From Lachnospiraceae bacterium UBA3814 (lineage in GTDB: Bacteria; Bacillota; Clostridia; Lachnospirales; Lachnospiraceae), in NCBI GenBank assembly GCA_002368575.1, contig DFEA01000044.1, positions 1 through 20,192 on the forward strand: a stretch of 20,192 nucleotides of DNA, read 5' to 3'. Positions 1 through 7,370 of the stretch are shown one piece after another. Within the stretch, counting starts at the first letter, position 1. Each line of letters opens with the position of its first letter. The position numbers and the translations under genes were made by a program. The notes below the pieces were generated by a model. It saw only the letters and a list, made by a program, of their open reading frames with translations, did not search any database and had not been told where the DNA came from.

Positions 1-2237
1 TTTTTACCGAAAAGGACGCGGCCTACGATCTCGATGTGGACAGCGATGAAATGAATCATAACCGGTGGACCGTTTTTGTGAACGCGAGGATAGAGGACGA
101 AAACGGTGATCTTCTGGGAGTGTGCGGGGTCGGAGTGCAGATGACGAATCTGCAGGAGCTTTTCCTCCAATGTGAAAAAGAGTATGGAGTCAAGATCAAT
201 CTCGTGGACAGCAAAGGCATGGTTCAGGTGGACACACAGGACATCAATATAGAAAACGCCTGGATCACAACGGAGGCACTCGGACATGAGGAAACGGATG
301 AATACCATACTGAAACACTGGATACGGGAGAGTTTGCGGTCACAAAGTATGTTGAATATCTCGGATGGTATCTGGTCGTGCAGAGCAGCCCTACATCCAT
401 CAGCAGGCAGTTTATTCATGTGATAGAGCTGAATGTTTTAATGTTCCTCCTGGTAATGGTCGTTTTATTCTTCATGATAGCGGCTATTTTAAAGCGGTCA
501 AGGAAGGAGAGGGAGGACAGGGAAAGGCTGATTCTTATGTCTGAACGCGCATTGGCGGCCAGTGAAGCAAAATCCTCATTCCTGTCGAGTATGTCGCATG
601 AGATACGCACACCGATCAATACGGTTTTGGGAATGAATGAAATAATCCTGAGAGAGGCGCAGGACGAGAAGATCCTCGAATACTCCTCAAACATCAATAA
701 TGCCGGCAGGACTCTTCTTTCCCTGATCAACAGCATCCTGGATTTTTCCAAGATAGAAGAGGGGAAAATGGAGATAATCCCGATCGAGTATGATACGGCG
801 TTCATGATCAATAATCTTGTGGCTTCTGTTTCGGAGAGGGCAAAGGAAAAGGGACTGGAATTTTATACGGATATAGATGAAGAGCTTCCATGCCGGATGG
901 TGGGGGATGACGTAAGGATATCCCAGGTGATCATGAATATTCTCACAAATGCCGTGAAGTATACAAGAAAGGGCTTTATAAGGCTGACCATGAAGGCTGC
1001 CGGCAAAAACGGGGATGAGATCGATCTCTACGTGGAGGTCGAGGATTCGGGGACGGGCATTAAGGAGGAGGATATTCCAAGGCTCTTTGAATCCTTTGAA
1101 CGCCTGGATGAGGTAAAAAACCGCGGTATAGAGGGGACGGGGCTCGGCATGGCCATTGTTTCGAATCTCCTGGGACTTATGAACAGCCGGATACAGGTAA
1201 AAAGCGAATATGGCAGAGGGTCGGTATTTTTCTTTACTGTCCGGCAGGGGATAGGAGATGCCGCACCGATAGGTGATTATACAAAAAGACCGGAGATCAT
1301 CACCAGACAGAAGGAATCCGGTTCCTTTACAGCGCCTGATGCAAAAGTGCTTGTGGTGGATGACAATGAAATGAACCTGAAGGTTGCAAAGAATCTTCTG
1401 GGATTATTCGGGATATCCCCGAGGCTTTCAGAATCAGGTCAGGACGCAATAGAACAGGTTAAAAAGGATTTTTATCACATCGTCCTGCTCGATCATATGA
1501 TGCCGGGGATGGATGGCAAGGAAACACTGAAGAAAATGAGGGAGGAGCATTATCTTGCCGGGGATACAAGGGTGATCGCACTGACGGCCAATGCCATTGC
1601 GGGTGCAAGAGAGGATTATCTGGACGCCGGCTTTCATGATTATCTGTCCAAGCCGATCGGACTTGCACAGCTGGAAGGCATTTTGAAAAAATGGCTGCCG
1701 GAGGAGGTCATCAGGCAGGAAGGGCAAACGAAGGAGCAGACGGATGAGGCTGAAGAGCTGTTTGAATTTTATCCGGAGGAAGAGGAGAAAGCTAAGGATA
1801 TTTGTAGTGCCGAAAAGGATGGGGAGCGCGAAAATGGCGGGGATGATCATCGGGAATTATTAAGCGGGCTTATGATCCTCGGTCTTGATACCGGTGAGGC
1901 TCTCAGCTTCTGCGGCGGGGATACATCGTTTTACGTGGAGCTTGTGGGTGATTTCGTGTCGGGCTATGAGGAGAAGAAAAAAGAGCTTGATGAATATTTT
2001 TCCGAAAAAAAATGGCATGAATTTGAAGTGAAGATCCACGCCTTAAAGAGCATGGCAAAAACCATAGGTGCGTCAGAGCTTGCCGGCATGGCCGCAGAGC
2101 TGGAGGAGGCGGCGGAAAAGCTCAATGAGGGCAGGCTCATGGAAGGGTATCCGGCCTTCATGTCTGAATTCACGCAGATGGCGGAAGGCATTCAGACTGT
2201 GCTTGAAGATGATTTATTGGAAACGAATAGTTTATGA
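1..2237 (+). CDS. Hybrid sensor histidine kinase with Cache, HisKA, HATPase, receiver and Hpt domains (5' partial)
   Basis: The reading frame is open to the left edge, so the gene starts outside the window; the GTG at 36 is only the first possible internal start and residues here are numbered from it. The first ~125 residues resemble the membrane-distal end of an extracellular Cache sensor domain. A single membrane helix follows (about 127-150). HisKA has phospho-acceptor H188 in SHEIRTP. The HATPase shows N box N305 (NILTNAVKYT), a G1 box DSGTGI and a G2 box GTGLGM. The receiver starts with VLVVDD and has phospho-acceptor D486 in LLDHMMP. A C-terminal Hpt domain carries H668 in HALKS. The protein therefore has every module for an intramolecular His-Asp-His relay, ending in Hpt transfer to an unknown regulator. 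The ligand is unknown. It is the only kinase in the window with the complete domain set. Confidence 0.93.
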   Translation, partial: FTEKDAAYDLDVDSDEMNHNRWTVFVNARIEDENGDLLGVCGVGVQMTNLQELFLQCEKEYGVKINLVDSKGMVQVDTQDINIENAWITTEALGHEETDEYHTETLDTGEFAVTKYVEYLGWYLVVQSSPTSISRQFIHVIELNVLMFLLVMVVLFFMIAAILKRSRKEREDRERLILMSERALAASEAKSSFLSSMSHEIRTPINTVLGMNEIILREAQDEKILEYSSNINNAGRTLLSLINSILDFSKIEEGKMEIIPIEYDTAFMINNLVASVSERAKEKGLEFYTDIDEELPCRMVGDDVRISQVIMNILTNAVKYTRKGFIRLTMKAAGKNGDEIDLYVEVEDSGTGIKEEDIPRLFESFERLDEVKNRGIEGTGLGMAIVSNLLGLMNSRIQVKSEYGRGSVFFFTVRQGIGDAAPIGDYTKRPEIITRQKESGSFTAPDAKVLVVDDNEMNLKVAKNLLGLFGISPRLSESGQDAIEQVKKDFYHIVLLDHMMPGMDGKETLKKMREEHYLAGDTRVIALTANAIAGAREDYLDAGFHDYLSKPIGLAQLEGILKKWLPEEVIRQEGQTKEQTDEAEELFEFYPEEEEKAKDICSAEKDGERENGGDDHRELLSGLMILGLDTGEALSFCGGDTSFYVELVGDFVSGYEEKKKELDEYFSEKKWHEFEVKIHALKSMAKTIGASELAGMAAELEEAAEKLNEGRLMEGYPAFMSEFTQMAEGIQTVLEDDLLETNSL

Positions 2238-2358
2238 CTTGAGCTGATGACATTGCAGATTTTCTTGAGAGGATAATTTACATATGTTAAAATAAAAAAA
2301 TCGGTTCCTTTTAAACCTGACTCAGCAAGCCGGGTTTTCTGCTCACAGGACGCCTTAA

Positions 2359-3234
2359 GGCTCTGTATCGTTCCGGTTATCAGAGCGGCTGCTGCAGGCT
2401 TATGTCAGGGCGGTCCTTGAGGAGCTGAAGTCACTGTACGGCTTTGGCGTAAAGGACGGGGAGCTTGAAAAGAGGCTCAACGAGGATATGGCGCTTATAT
2501 CGGATGTGATGGATTACAGGGTATCAGAGGGCTATAAGAGCGGAGAATACACGGACTGGAACGCGGATGACACTGAAATAGTGCTTGAGGAGGGAAAGGA
2601 GCCATCGATAACGGGCTCACTCAGCACCGCCTATGCCGCGGCTGATGCCCTGCTCCTTCAGTATTATGAGGAAGAGGATGAGGCTGCGGCTGCCTTTGGA
2701 AAGAAGCTTACCACAGAGGATTGGGAGAAGATCGCGGATATCTATTCGGCAAATGTTGCCCTTCGTTATATTAACAGGCCGGTGGCCGTTAACGGGGCCC
2801 ATGTCATGCTTCAGGAGATACTTAAGGAGCTGGATGCCCCTGACAGGAGATTTTCCTTCCTTTGCGGACATGACTCAAATATAGCAACCATCCTCGGCGC
2901 CCTGGGGATAACCGATTACGAGCTTTCGGGAACACTGGAAAAAAAGGCCCCCATAGGCTGCAAGCTCCTTTTAGAGAGGTGGCTTGGGGATGACGGCAGG
3001 GAATACGGAAGGCTGCGCCTTGTTTATCCGTCTACTGAGCAGCTGAGGAAGACACTGCCGTTAACGGTCGAGGAGCCGCCTATGTCCTGCGTACTTGAGC
3101 TGCCGGGGGCTGCAGCAAATGAAGACGGCTATTACCTTATGGACGACATATACAGGGCCTTAAGAGACGCCGTTAATGCATATGATGATCTGTACGTGGA
3201 ATATGCGGAGGAGGAGCTTGACGCAGCTGCCTGA
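2359..3234 (+). pseudogene. Histidine acid phosphatase remnant lacking the N-terminal catalytic half
   Basis: The frame is open from the codon after a TAA at 2356-2358. Protein-like sequence is visible well upstream of the first ATG (2488), for example a stretch reading YVRAVLEELKSLYG. The C-terminal half resembles a histidine-type acid phosphatase of the phytase/glucose-1-phosphatase superfamily: CGHDSN at about residue 126 from the ATG is the conserved HD proton-donor motif. The N-terminal RHGxRxP motif with the nucleophilic histidine, the signal peptide and most of the first ~200 residues of the family are absent here and in the other two frames just upstream. ATG 2488 has only a poorly spaced GAGG. 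I infer a 5'-truncated, inactive remnant. A short independently translated protein cannot be excluded because the remaining 249 codons are intact. Positions 2238-2358 hold no gene, only an A-rich tract at 2289-2299 and a weak hairpin. Confidence 0.65.
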
Positions 3235-3261
3235 GATGAGATCAAGGCACAAAATATGAAG

Positions 3262-3358
3262 CGGATCGGAACGAACTGAAGTTCGTTCCTAAGCGCAAAA
3301 ACCGATTCGATATTTGTTTGCAAATATCGAATAAGCTTGCAGGCAAATTTGCGCAGAC
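3262..3358 (+). repeat. Palindromic repeat, long copy, in the cofE leader
   Basis: Two perfect hairpins are nested in one unit. The first has a 9-bp stem (3268-3276 with 3281-3289) and a TGAA loop. The second has a 12-bp stem (3305-3316 with 3321-3332) and a TTTG loop. GCGCAAA at 3293-3299 can also pair with TTTGCGC at 3348-3354, enclosing the second hairpin. The flanks align with 5304-5365 inside the MATE gene: the first 36 bases match at 32 positions and the right end shares TTGCAGGCAAATT. The central hairpin is missing from the other copy. It has no coding capacity and resembles a small dispersed palindromic element. Confidence 0.75.
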
Positions 3359-3366
3359 AAGGAAAT

Positions 3367-3395
3367 GATCCGGTCTGGGAAAGCAAGACCGGATC
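3367..3395 (+). other. Perfect 10-bp hairpin just upstream of the cofE ribosome binding site
   Basis: GATCCGGTCT (3367-3376) pairs perfectly with AGACCGGATC (3386-3395) around a 9-base loop. No T-run follows, so it is not an intrinsic terminator as written. It ends 9 bases before the AAGGAG at 3405 and could act as a leader structure, or be a further unit of the adjacent palindromic repeat. The function is not evident. Confidence 0.6.
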
Positions 3396-3416
3396 GGTGC
3401 AGATAAGGAGGAGAAG

Positions 3417-4622
3417 ATGAGTGTAAATGAGCGGCGGACCGGAACGATATCCAGGGGTATAAGATGCCCTATAATAAGAGAGGGGGACGATCTGGGCACC
3501 ATAGTCACGGAGAGTGTGCTCGGGGCCTCGGAGGCGGAGGGCTTTTCCCTCAGAGACAGGGATGTCATCGCTGTAACGGAATCCATAGTGGCACGTTCAC
3601 AGGGTAATTACGTAACGATCAATGATATAGCGGATGATGTACAGGTAAAGCTTGGAGGAGAGACCATCGGGGTGATATTCCCGATCCTTTCAAGGAACCG
3701 TTTTGCGGTATGCTTAAGGGGCATTGCCAGGGGAGCGAGGAAGATAGTGCTTATGTTAAGCTATCCCTCCGATGAGGTGGGAAACGAGCTTGTAAGCCTC
3801 GACATGCTGGATAAGAGCGGTGTCAACCCCTACAGTGATGTGCTTTCACTGGAAAGGTACCGTGAGCTGTTCGGGTCCAACAGGCATCCCTTTACGGGGG
3901 TGGATTATGTTGAGTATTATGGAGATATCATAAGAGAATGCGGAGCGGAGGCCGAGATAATCTTTGCTAACCAGCCTAAGACCATTCTTGACTATACCGA
4001 TTCCGTCCTGACCTGTGACATCCATACAAGGGCCCGCACGAAGAGGATACTGAAGGAAGCGGGAGCAAGGGCGGTATGCGGCCTTGACGATATACTCAAC
4101 GCATCGGTAAATGGCAGCGGCTATAACGAAAAATACGGTCTGTTAGGCTCGAATAAGTCAACGGAGGATAAGATAAAGCTTTTTCCGAGGGACTGCAGCG
4201 GTCTTGTCGCCGACATTCAGAAAAGGATCCTTGACAGGACCGGGAAGCATGTTGAGGTAATGGTCTATGGAGACGGTGCCTTTAAGGACCCGCAGGGGAA
4301 GATCTGGGAGCTTGCCGATCCGGTAGTATCCCCGGCCTTTACCGACGGCCTTAAGGGAACGCCCAACGAGCTGAAGCTCAAATACCTTGCTGACAATGAT
4401 TTTAAGGAGCTTTCCGGGGAGGAGCTTAAGAACGCGATATCCGAGAGCATCAGAAAAAAGGACGCAAACCTTGTGGGCAATATGGCCGCTCAGGGCACTA
4501 CTCCAAGGCAGCTTACGGACCTCATAGGCTCTCTCTGTGATCTGACCAGCGGCTCCGGAGACAAGGGTACGCCGGTGGTGCTTGTACAGGGCTATTTTGA
4601 TAACTACACGGATCAGACATGA
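3417..4622 (+). CDS. cofE: Coenzyme F420-0:L-glutamate ligase family protein, long form
   Basis: The 401-residue product fits the CofE/FbiB-N ligase family. In methanogens this family adds gamma-linked glutamate to F420-0 using GTP. Family-like features are the early EGD...TIV segment, RDVIAVTESIVAR near residue 50, and a later VMVYGDGAFKDP segment near residue 280 with WELADPVVSPAF just after it. It is considerably longer than the ~250-residue archaeal enzyme, matching the long Firmicutes version. The start is well supported: AAGGAGGAGAAG directly precedes ATG 3417. The stop overlaps the MATE start (ATGA at 4619-4622), so the two are probably translationally coupled. No other F420 gene is visible, so the real substrate may differ. 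The family is fairly certain; the reaction in this organism is not. Confidence 0.85.
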   Translation: MSVNERRTGTISRGIRCPIIREGDDLGTIVTESVLGASEAEGFSLRDRDVIAVTESIVARSQGNYVTINDIADDVQVKLGGETIGVIFPILSRNRFAVCLRGIARGARKIVLMLSYPSDEVGNELVSLDMLDKSGVNPYSDVLSLERYRELFGSNRHPFTGVDYVEYYGDIIRECGAEAEIIFANQPKTILDYTDSVLTCDIHTRARTKRILKEAGARAVCGLDDILNASVNGSGYNEKYGLLGSNKSTEDKIKLFPRDCSGLVADIQKRILDRTGKHVEVMVYGDGAFKDPQGKIWELADPVVSPAFTDGLKGTPNELKLKYLADNDFKELSGEELKNAISESIRKKDANLVGNMAAQGTTPRQLTDLIGSLCDLTSGSGDKGTPVVLVQGYFDNYTDQT

Positions 4623-6016
4623 CCAATTATGAGAAAATGACAGAAACGCCTGTTCCAAGCCTTATCGGGCGTTTGAGCATACCGACGATAATCAGCATGA
4701 TGGCGACCACCATTTATAACCTGGTGGACACCGCCTTCGTCGGGCGTCTGGGCAACAGCGCCTCCGGTGCGGTTGGAATAGTATTCGGCTATATGACCAT
4801 CCTTCAGGCGATCGGCTTTATGTTCGGGCAGGGATCAGGCAGCATTATCTCAAGAAGGCTCGGAGCAAGAAAGACGGATGAAGCCTCAAGGATCGCCTCC
4901 ACAGGCTTCTTTCTGGCCTTTGCCATTGCTGTCCTTACGGCGCTTTTTTCATTTCTGTTTCTTGATGGGATCATTGAGCTTTTAGGCAGTACGCCTACCA
5001 TAGCGCCATATGCGAGGACCTACCTGATTTTTATCCTCTGTGCGGCGCCCTTTTCGGTTACGAGCTTTGTCCTTAACAATATCTTAAGGTTTGAGGGCAA
5101 GGCAATGTTTGCAATGGCCGGCCTTTTAACGGGAGGGGTCATCAACATTGCGGGCGATGCGGTCTTCATGTTCGGGCTTAAGATGGGGATAGCGGGAGCG
5201 GGGCTTTCGACGGCACTCTCGCAGTTCTTCAGCTTCTGCATACTGTTAAGTATGTTCATAAGGCATAAGACCACCTCGGTGATCTCTCTTTGGTATCTCC
5301 TGCCGGATCGGGACGAACAGAGGTTCATTCCTAAGCGCACAATTTGCAGGCAAATTGGCGAAGACGCCACAGACATTATAGCAACGGGGGTTCCAAGCCT
5401 TTTAAGGCAGCTTTTGAACAGTGTAAATACCATCCTTCTCAATTCCCTTGCCGGGGCTTACGGAGATGAGGCTATAGCCGCAATGAGCATAGTTTCCAGA
5501 GTGGCATTCTTTATCTTCTCAATAGCCCTTGGGATAGGGCAGGGCTTTCAGCCCGTTGCAGGCTTTAATTTCGGCGCCAAAAGGTATTCCAGGGTGAGGC
5601 AGGGCTACAGGTTTACCATCCTCCTTGCTGAGACCCTTATTATTATCATGTCTGCTGCCGTTCTCGCAGGCTCCGGAAATATCATCCGTATCTTCAGGGA
5701 CGATGAAGAGGTGATAAGGATCGGTACGAGGGCACTGAGACTGCAGGTGGGGGCACAGATCCTTCTCCCGGTCTGCATGGCGACGGAAATGCTGATGCAG
5801 AGCACCGGTCAGAGGCTCGCCGCAGCCGTGCTTTCAGCCTTGAGGGGAGGAGTGTTTTTTATTCCTGCGCTGCTTATATTGAGCAGGCTGCGGGGGCTGT
5901 ACGGCATAGAAGAGGCGCAGCCCGTTGCCTTCCTTCTTGCAGTGCTGCCCGCGATCCCGGTGGCATATCTGTTCTTTAAAAGGATGCCTGAGGAGGACGG
6001 AAAGGAAATGAAATGA
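4619..6016 (+). CDS. MATE family multidrug/toxin extrusion transporter
   Basis: The 465-residue protein has about 12 hydrophobic helices in the two-lobe MATE layout. The N-terminal segment (PTIISMMATTIYNLVDTAFV and a following GQGSGSIISRRLGA) and the second-lobe segment (SIALGIGQGFQPVAGFNFGA) are typical of the DinF/NorM-like branch, which exports small molecules by Na+ or H+ antiport. Its ATG overlaps the cofE stop. Residues 229-249, in the cytoplasmic linker between the two lobes, are encoded by a copy of the palindromic repeat also found upstream of cofE. They give this protein an unusually charged linker. The frame is intact and the protein is probably functional. The substrate is unknown. 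Confidence 0.93.
   Translation: MTNYEKMTETPVPSLIGRLSIPTIISMMATTIYNLVDTAFVGRLGNSASGAVGIVFGYMTILQAIGFMFGQGSGSIISRRLGARKTDEASRIASTGFFLAFAIAVLTALFSFLFLDGIIELLGSTPTIAPYARTYLIFILCAAPFSVTSFVLNNILRFEGKAMFAMAGLLTGGVINIAGDAVFMFGLKMGIAGAGLSTALSQFFSFCILLSMFIRHKTTSVISLWYLLPDRDEQRFIPKRTICRQIGEDATDIIATGVPSLLRQLLNSVNTILLNSLAGAYGDEAIAAMSIVSRVAFFIFSIALGIGQGFQPVAGFNFGAKRYSRVRQGYRFTILLAETLIIIMSAAVLAGSGNIIRIFRDDEEVIRIGTRALRLQVGAQILLPVCMATEMLMQSTGQRLAAAVLSALRGGVFFIPALLILSRLRGLYGIEEAQPVAFLLAVLPAIPVAYLFFKRMPEEDGKEMK
5304..5365 (+). repeat. Palindromic repeat, short copy, in frame inside the MATE gene
   Basis: This 62-bp unit aligns with 3262-3358: 32 of its first 36 bases are identical and the right ends share TTGCAGGCAAATT. 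The 35-base difference is the central hairpin of the long copy. Both palindromes are still foldable: GAAC/GTTC with flanking pairs (5308-5331), and CAATTTGC/GCAAATTG (5340-5357). It encodes residues 229-249 of the transporter (DRDEQRFIPKRTICRQIGED) without breaking the frame. Confidence 0.7.
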
Positions 6017-6032
6017 TCCGGTCCACGGAATG

Positions 6033-6041
6033 TGTTATAAA
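6033..6041 (+). promoter_or_regulatory. Candidate extended -10 promoter for the DUF1836 gene
   Basis: TGT followed by TATAAA (6036-6041) fits the extended -10 form. No good -35 hexamer lies upstream, and the MATE gene ends only 17 bases before. It would give a short leader to the DUF1836 start at 6088. Read-through from MATE is equally possible. Confidence 0.35.
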
Positions 6042-6048
6042 TATAGTT

Positions 6049-6072
6049 AACGAATATGATTTGTTCGCTGTA
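6049..6072 (+). repeat. Short leader motif, copy 1
   Basis: This 24-base segment, AACGAAT-n-TGAT-nn-GTT-n-GCTGTA, matches 9383-9406 at 20 of 24 positions. Each copy lies in a short intergenic gap upstream of a start codon. It may be a dispersed leader element or chance. Confidence 0.35.
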
Positions 6073-6087
6073 TAAAAGGGAAAGGTC

Positions 6088-6753
6088 ATGTCTTACGATA
6101 AAGAGCTTATAGACGGAAAACTTAAAAGATGGGAAAACTATATCAGGCATTACAGTCTGCCTGACTGGGAGGAGATACCTGATTTCGGGCTGTATATGGA
6201 GCAGGTGACGACTCTTATCTCTCAGTATTTGAATTATCTTCCAACAGAGGATGCCAGGGAAAAGGACAGGGACAGGGATACGCTGTTTCTGATAACGCCC
6301 TCCGTCATCAATAATTATGTGAGGACAAAGGTCATGCCCGAGCCTGTCAAAAAAAGATATTACAGGATCCATATTGCCTATCTTATAATGATCTGCTCCC
6401 TGAAGCAGAGCCTTAATATTTCGATGATAAAAAAACTGATTCCCATGGGGATCAGGGAGGATGAGGTCAGGCGTATATACACGGAGTTTATCGAGAGACA
6501 CCACTATGAAGTGGATTATTTTGCAGAACAGCTGAGGTCGATCGCAAGCCCGTTATATGGCGCGCACGCTGAAGAGACAGGTGAGGACGGAACAAAGGCG
6601 GACTTTACCGCGCAGTCCACGGAGGATCTTATCTTTTCGATGGCGCTTATCGCCGGCTTTTCAAAGCTGCTGGCCCATAAGCTGGTGATGCTTGACGGTA
6701 AGGACTTAAATTCCGGGGAAAGCATAGAGCTTCGGTATCCCGAGGAAGGCTAA
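6088..6753 (+). CDS. DUF1836 domain protein, probable MerR-like DNA-binding regulator
   Basis: The 221-residue protein matches the DUF1836 pattern. An N-terminal LPDWEEIPDFGLYMEQV segment is followed, from about residue 69, by ITPSVINNYV and KKRYYRIHIAYLI, then a helix-rich LKQSLNISMIKKLI. This arrangement resembles the winged helix and RY-H-AYLI dimer helix of MerR-type regulators, so it is probably a cytoplasmic transcription factor. The second half is helical without known motifs. The start at 6088 follows GGGAAAGG. The gene faces the - strand gene beyond it, with a shared hairpin between them. The target is unknown. Confidence 0.8.
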   Translation: MSYDKELIDGKLKRWENYIRHYSLPDWEEIPDFGLYMEQVTTLISQYLNYLPTEDAREKDRDRDTLFLITPSVINNYVRTKVMPEPVKKRYYRIHIAYLIMICSLKQSLNISMIKKLIPMGIREDEVRRIYTEFIERHHYEVDYFAEQLRSIASPLYGAHAEETGEDGTKADFTAQSTEDLIFSMALIAGFSKLLAHKLVMLDGKDLNSGESIELRYPEEG

Positions 6754-6777
6754 GGAAAGACTGAAAAGTCGGTCCTT
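6752..6777. terminator. Candidate bidirectional terminator hairpin between convergent genes
   Basis: AAGGA (6752-6756) and GACT (6759-6762) pair with AGTC (6767-6770) and TCCTT (6773-6777) around a GAAA tetraloop, with a 2x2 A/G internal mismatch. It sits exactly between the convergent ends of the DUF1836 gene and the - strand gene. T-runs are short on both sides, so its strength is uncertain. Confidence 0.5.
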
Positions 6778-6779
6778 CC

Positions 6780-7160
6780 TTAAACATCCATTCCGCGGCC
6801 CGATTCTATGCGCTTTACATAGACATCCGGATCCCTTTTCATGTCTATCAGGGTCGCAAAGGCGTTGAGTACCATGGTCTCCTTGTTGCAGGTCACAGGG
6901 TTTTTCCCGAGTTCTCTTATCAGGTTGTATTTATCCATCTGCCAGACATAGAGATCCGAAAGGGAATAGCCCCTGATCTTTATCCCGTCCTTAAATGTGT
7001 GATTTTCAAGATAGTAGACGAATTCCCCGAATACCTCCGGATCAAGCAGGAGCCCTGTCCATAGTTTGTCGCTTGAGTCCTTGGGGAGACCGGCATATTC
7101 GCAGAGCTCATAAAAGCCCTGGCAGACCCTTAGCTTTGACGTGGATATTATTATGCTCAT
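6780..7160 (-). CDS. Hypothetical protein, 126 residues
   Basis: I do not recognise the family. The start is taken as the ATG at 7160-7158 (MSIIISTSKLRVC), because AGAGG lies 8 bases upstream and a good promoter lies about 50 bases upstream; the longer frame to 7283 would start upstream of that promoter. The protein is soluble and helical with no signal peptide. It has three cysteines (two in the opening CQGFYELC), an aromatic-rich middle (YSLSDLYVWQMDKYNL) and a helical tail. It is the only - strand gene in the window and is convergent with the DUF1836 gene. Confidence 0.7.
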   Translation of the reverse strand: MSIIISTSKLRVCQGFYELCEYAGLPKDSSDKLWTGLLLDPEVFGEFVYYLENHTFKDGIKIRGYSLSDLYVWQMDKYNLIRELGKNPVTCNKETMVLNAFATLIDMKRDPDVYVKRIESGRGMDV

Positions 7161-7206
7161 ATTATCATCCTCTGTTAGCATTGTACGCTGTATATGAACT
7201 GCTATG

Positions 7207-7235
7207 ATAATAGCGCCTATGGTCCAAAAGGTCAA
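7207..7235 (-). promoter_or_regulatory. Promoter for the - strand hypothetical gene
   Basis: Read on the - strand, TTGACC (7235-7230) is followed by exactly 17 bases and then TATTAT (7212-7207); each hexamer has five of six consensus bases. Transcription would start near 7200, about 40 bases before the ATG at 7160. Confidence 0.7.
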
Positions 7236-7286
7236 GGGAAGGATACGTTCGGGCAGGGCGTCAGGGTATACAGCGGGGGGCAATTA

Positions 7287-7295
7287 TGGTAAAAT
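7287..7295 (+). promoter_or_regulatory. Candidate extended -10 promoter for the signalling cluster
   Basis: TGG followed by TAAAAT (7290-7295) forms an extended -10 element, preceded by no clear -35. It lies about 75 bases upstream of the kinase-like gene at 7371. The leader between them holds a possible AGAGG binding site 6 bases before the ATG and no riboswitch I can recognise. Confidence 0.45.
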
Positions 7296-7370
7296 AGTAA
7301 CAGTTTACCGGAGGGTGAGCTGCTGCAAAATGGGTGAAGCCTTATGCCCTGAAGGATCGAGAGGTCAAGC

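Noticed and set aside
1434..1850. Long open frames on the opposite strand of the kinase, MATE, DegV and decarboxylase genes.
   Set aside because: They are shadows of real genes: no ribosome binding sites, low-complexity or biased composition, and no recognisable domains.
2306..2336. Intrinsic terminator after the first kinase gene (AAACCTG pairing with CGGGTTT).
   Set aside because: The stem has only 7 pairs with a large loop and no T-run follows on the + strand; on the - strand the T-run is too far from the stem.
7161..7283. Longer form of the - strand gene, starting at 7283.
   Set aside because: The extra 41 residues would be encoded upstream of and across a good promoter (7235-7207), and the inner ATG at 7160 has the better ribosome binding site.
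7296..7370. Possible cyclic-di-GMP or other riboswitch in the leader of the kinase-like gene (GCAAAA, GAAGCC and GAGAGG segments).
   Set aside because: The segments do not fall into the conserved order or pairing of the GEMM motif or any other riboswitch I can recall.
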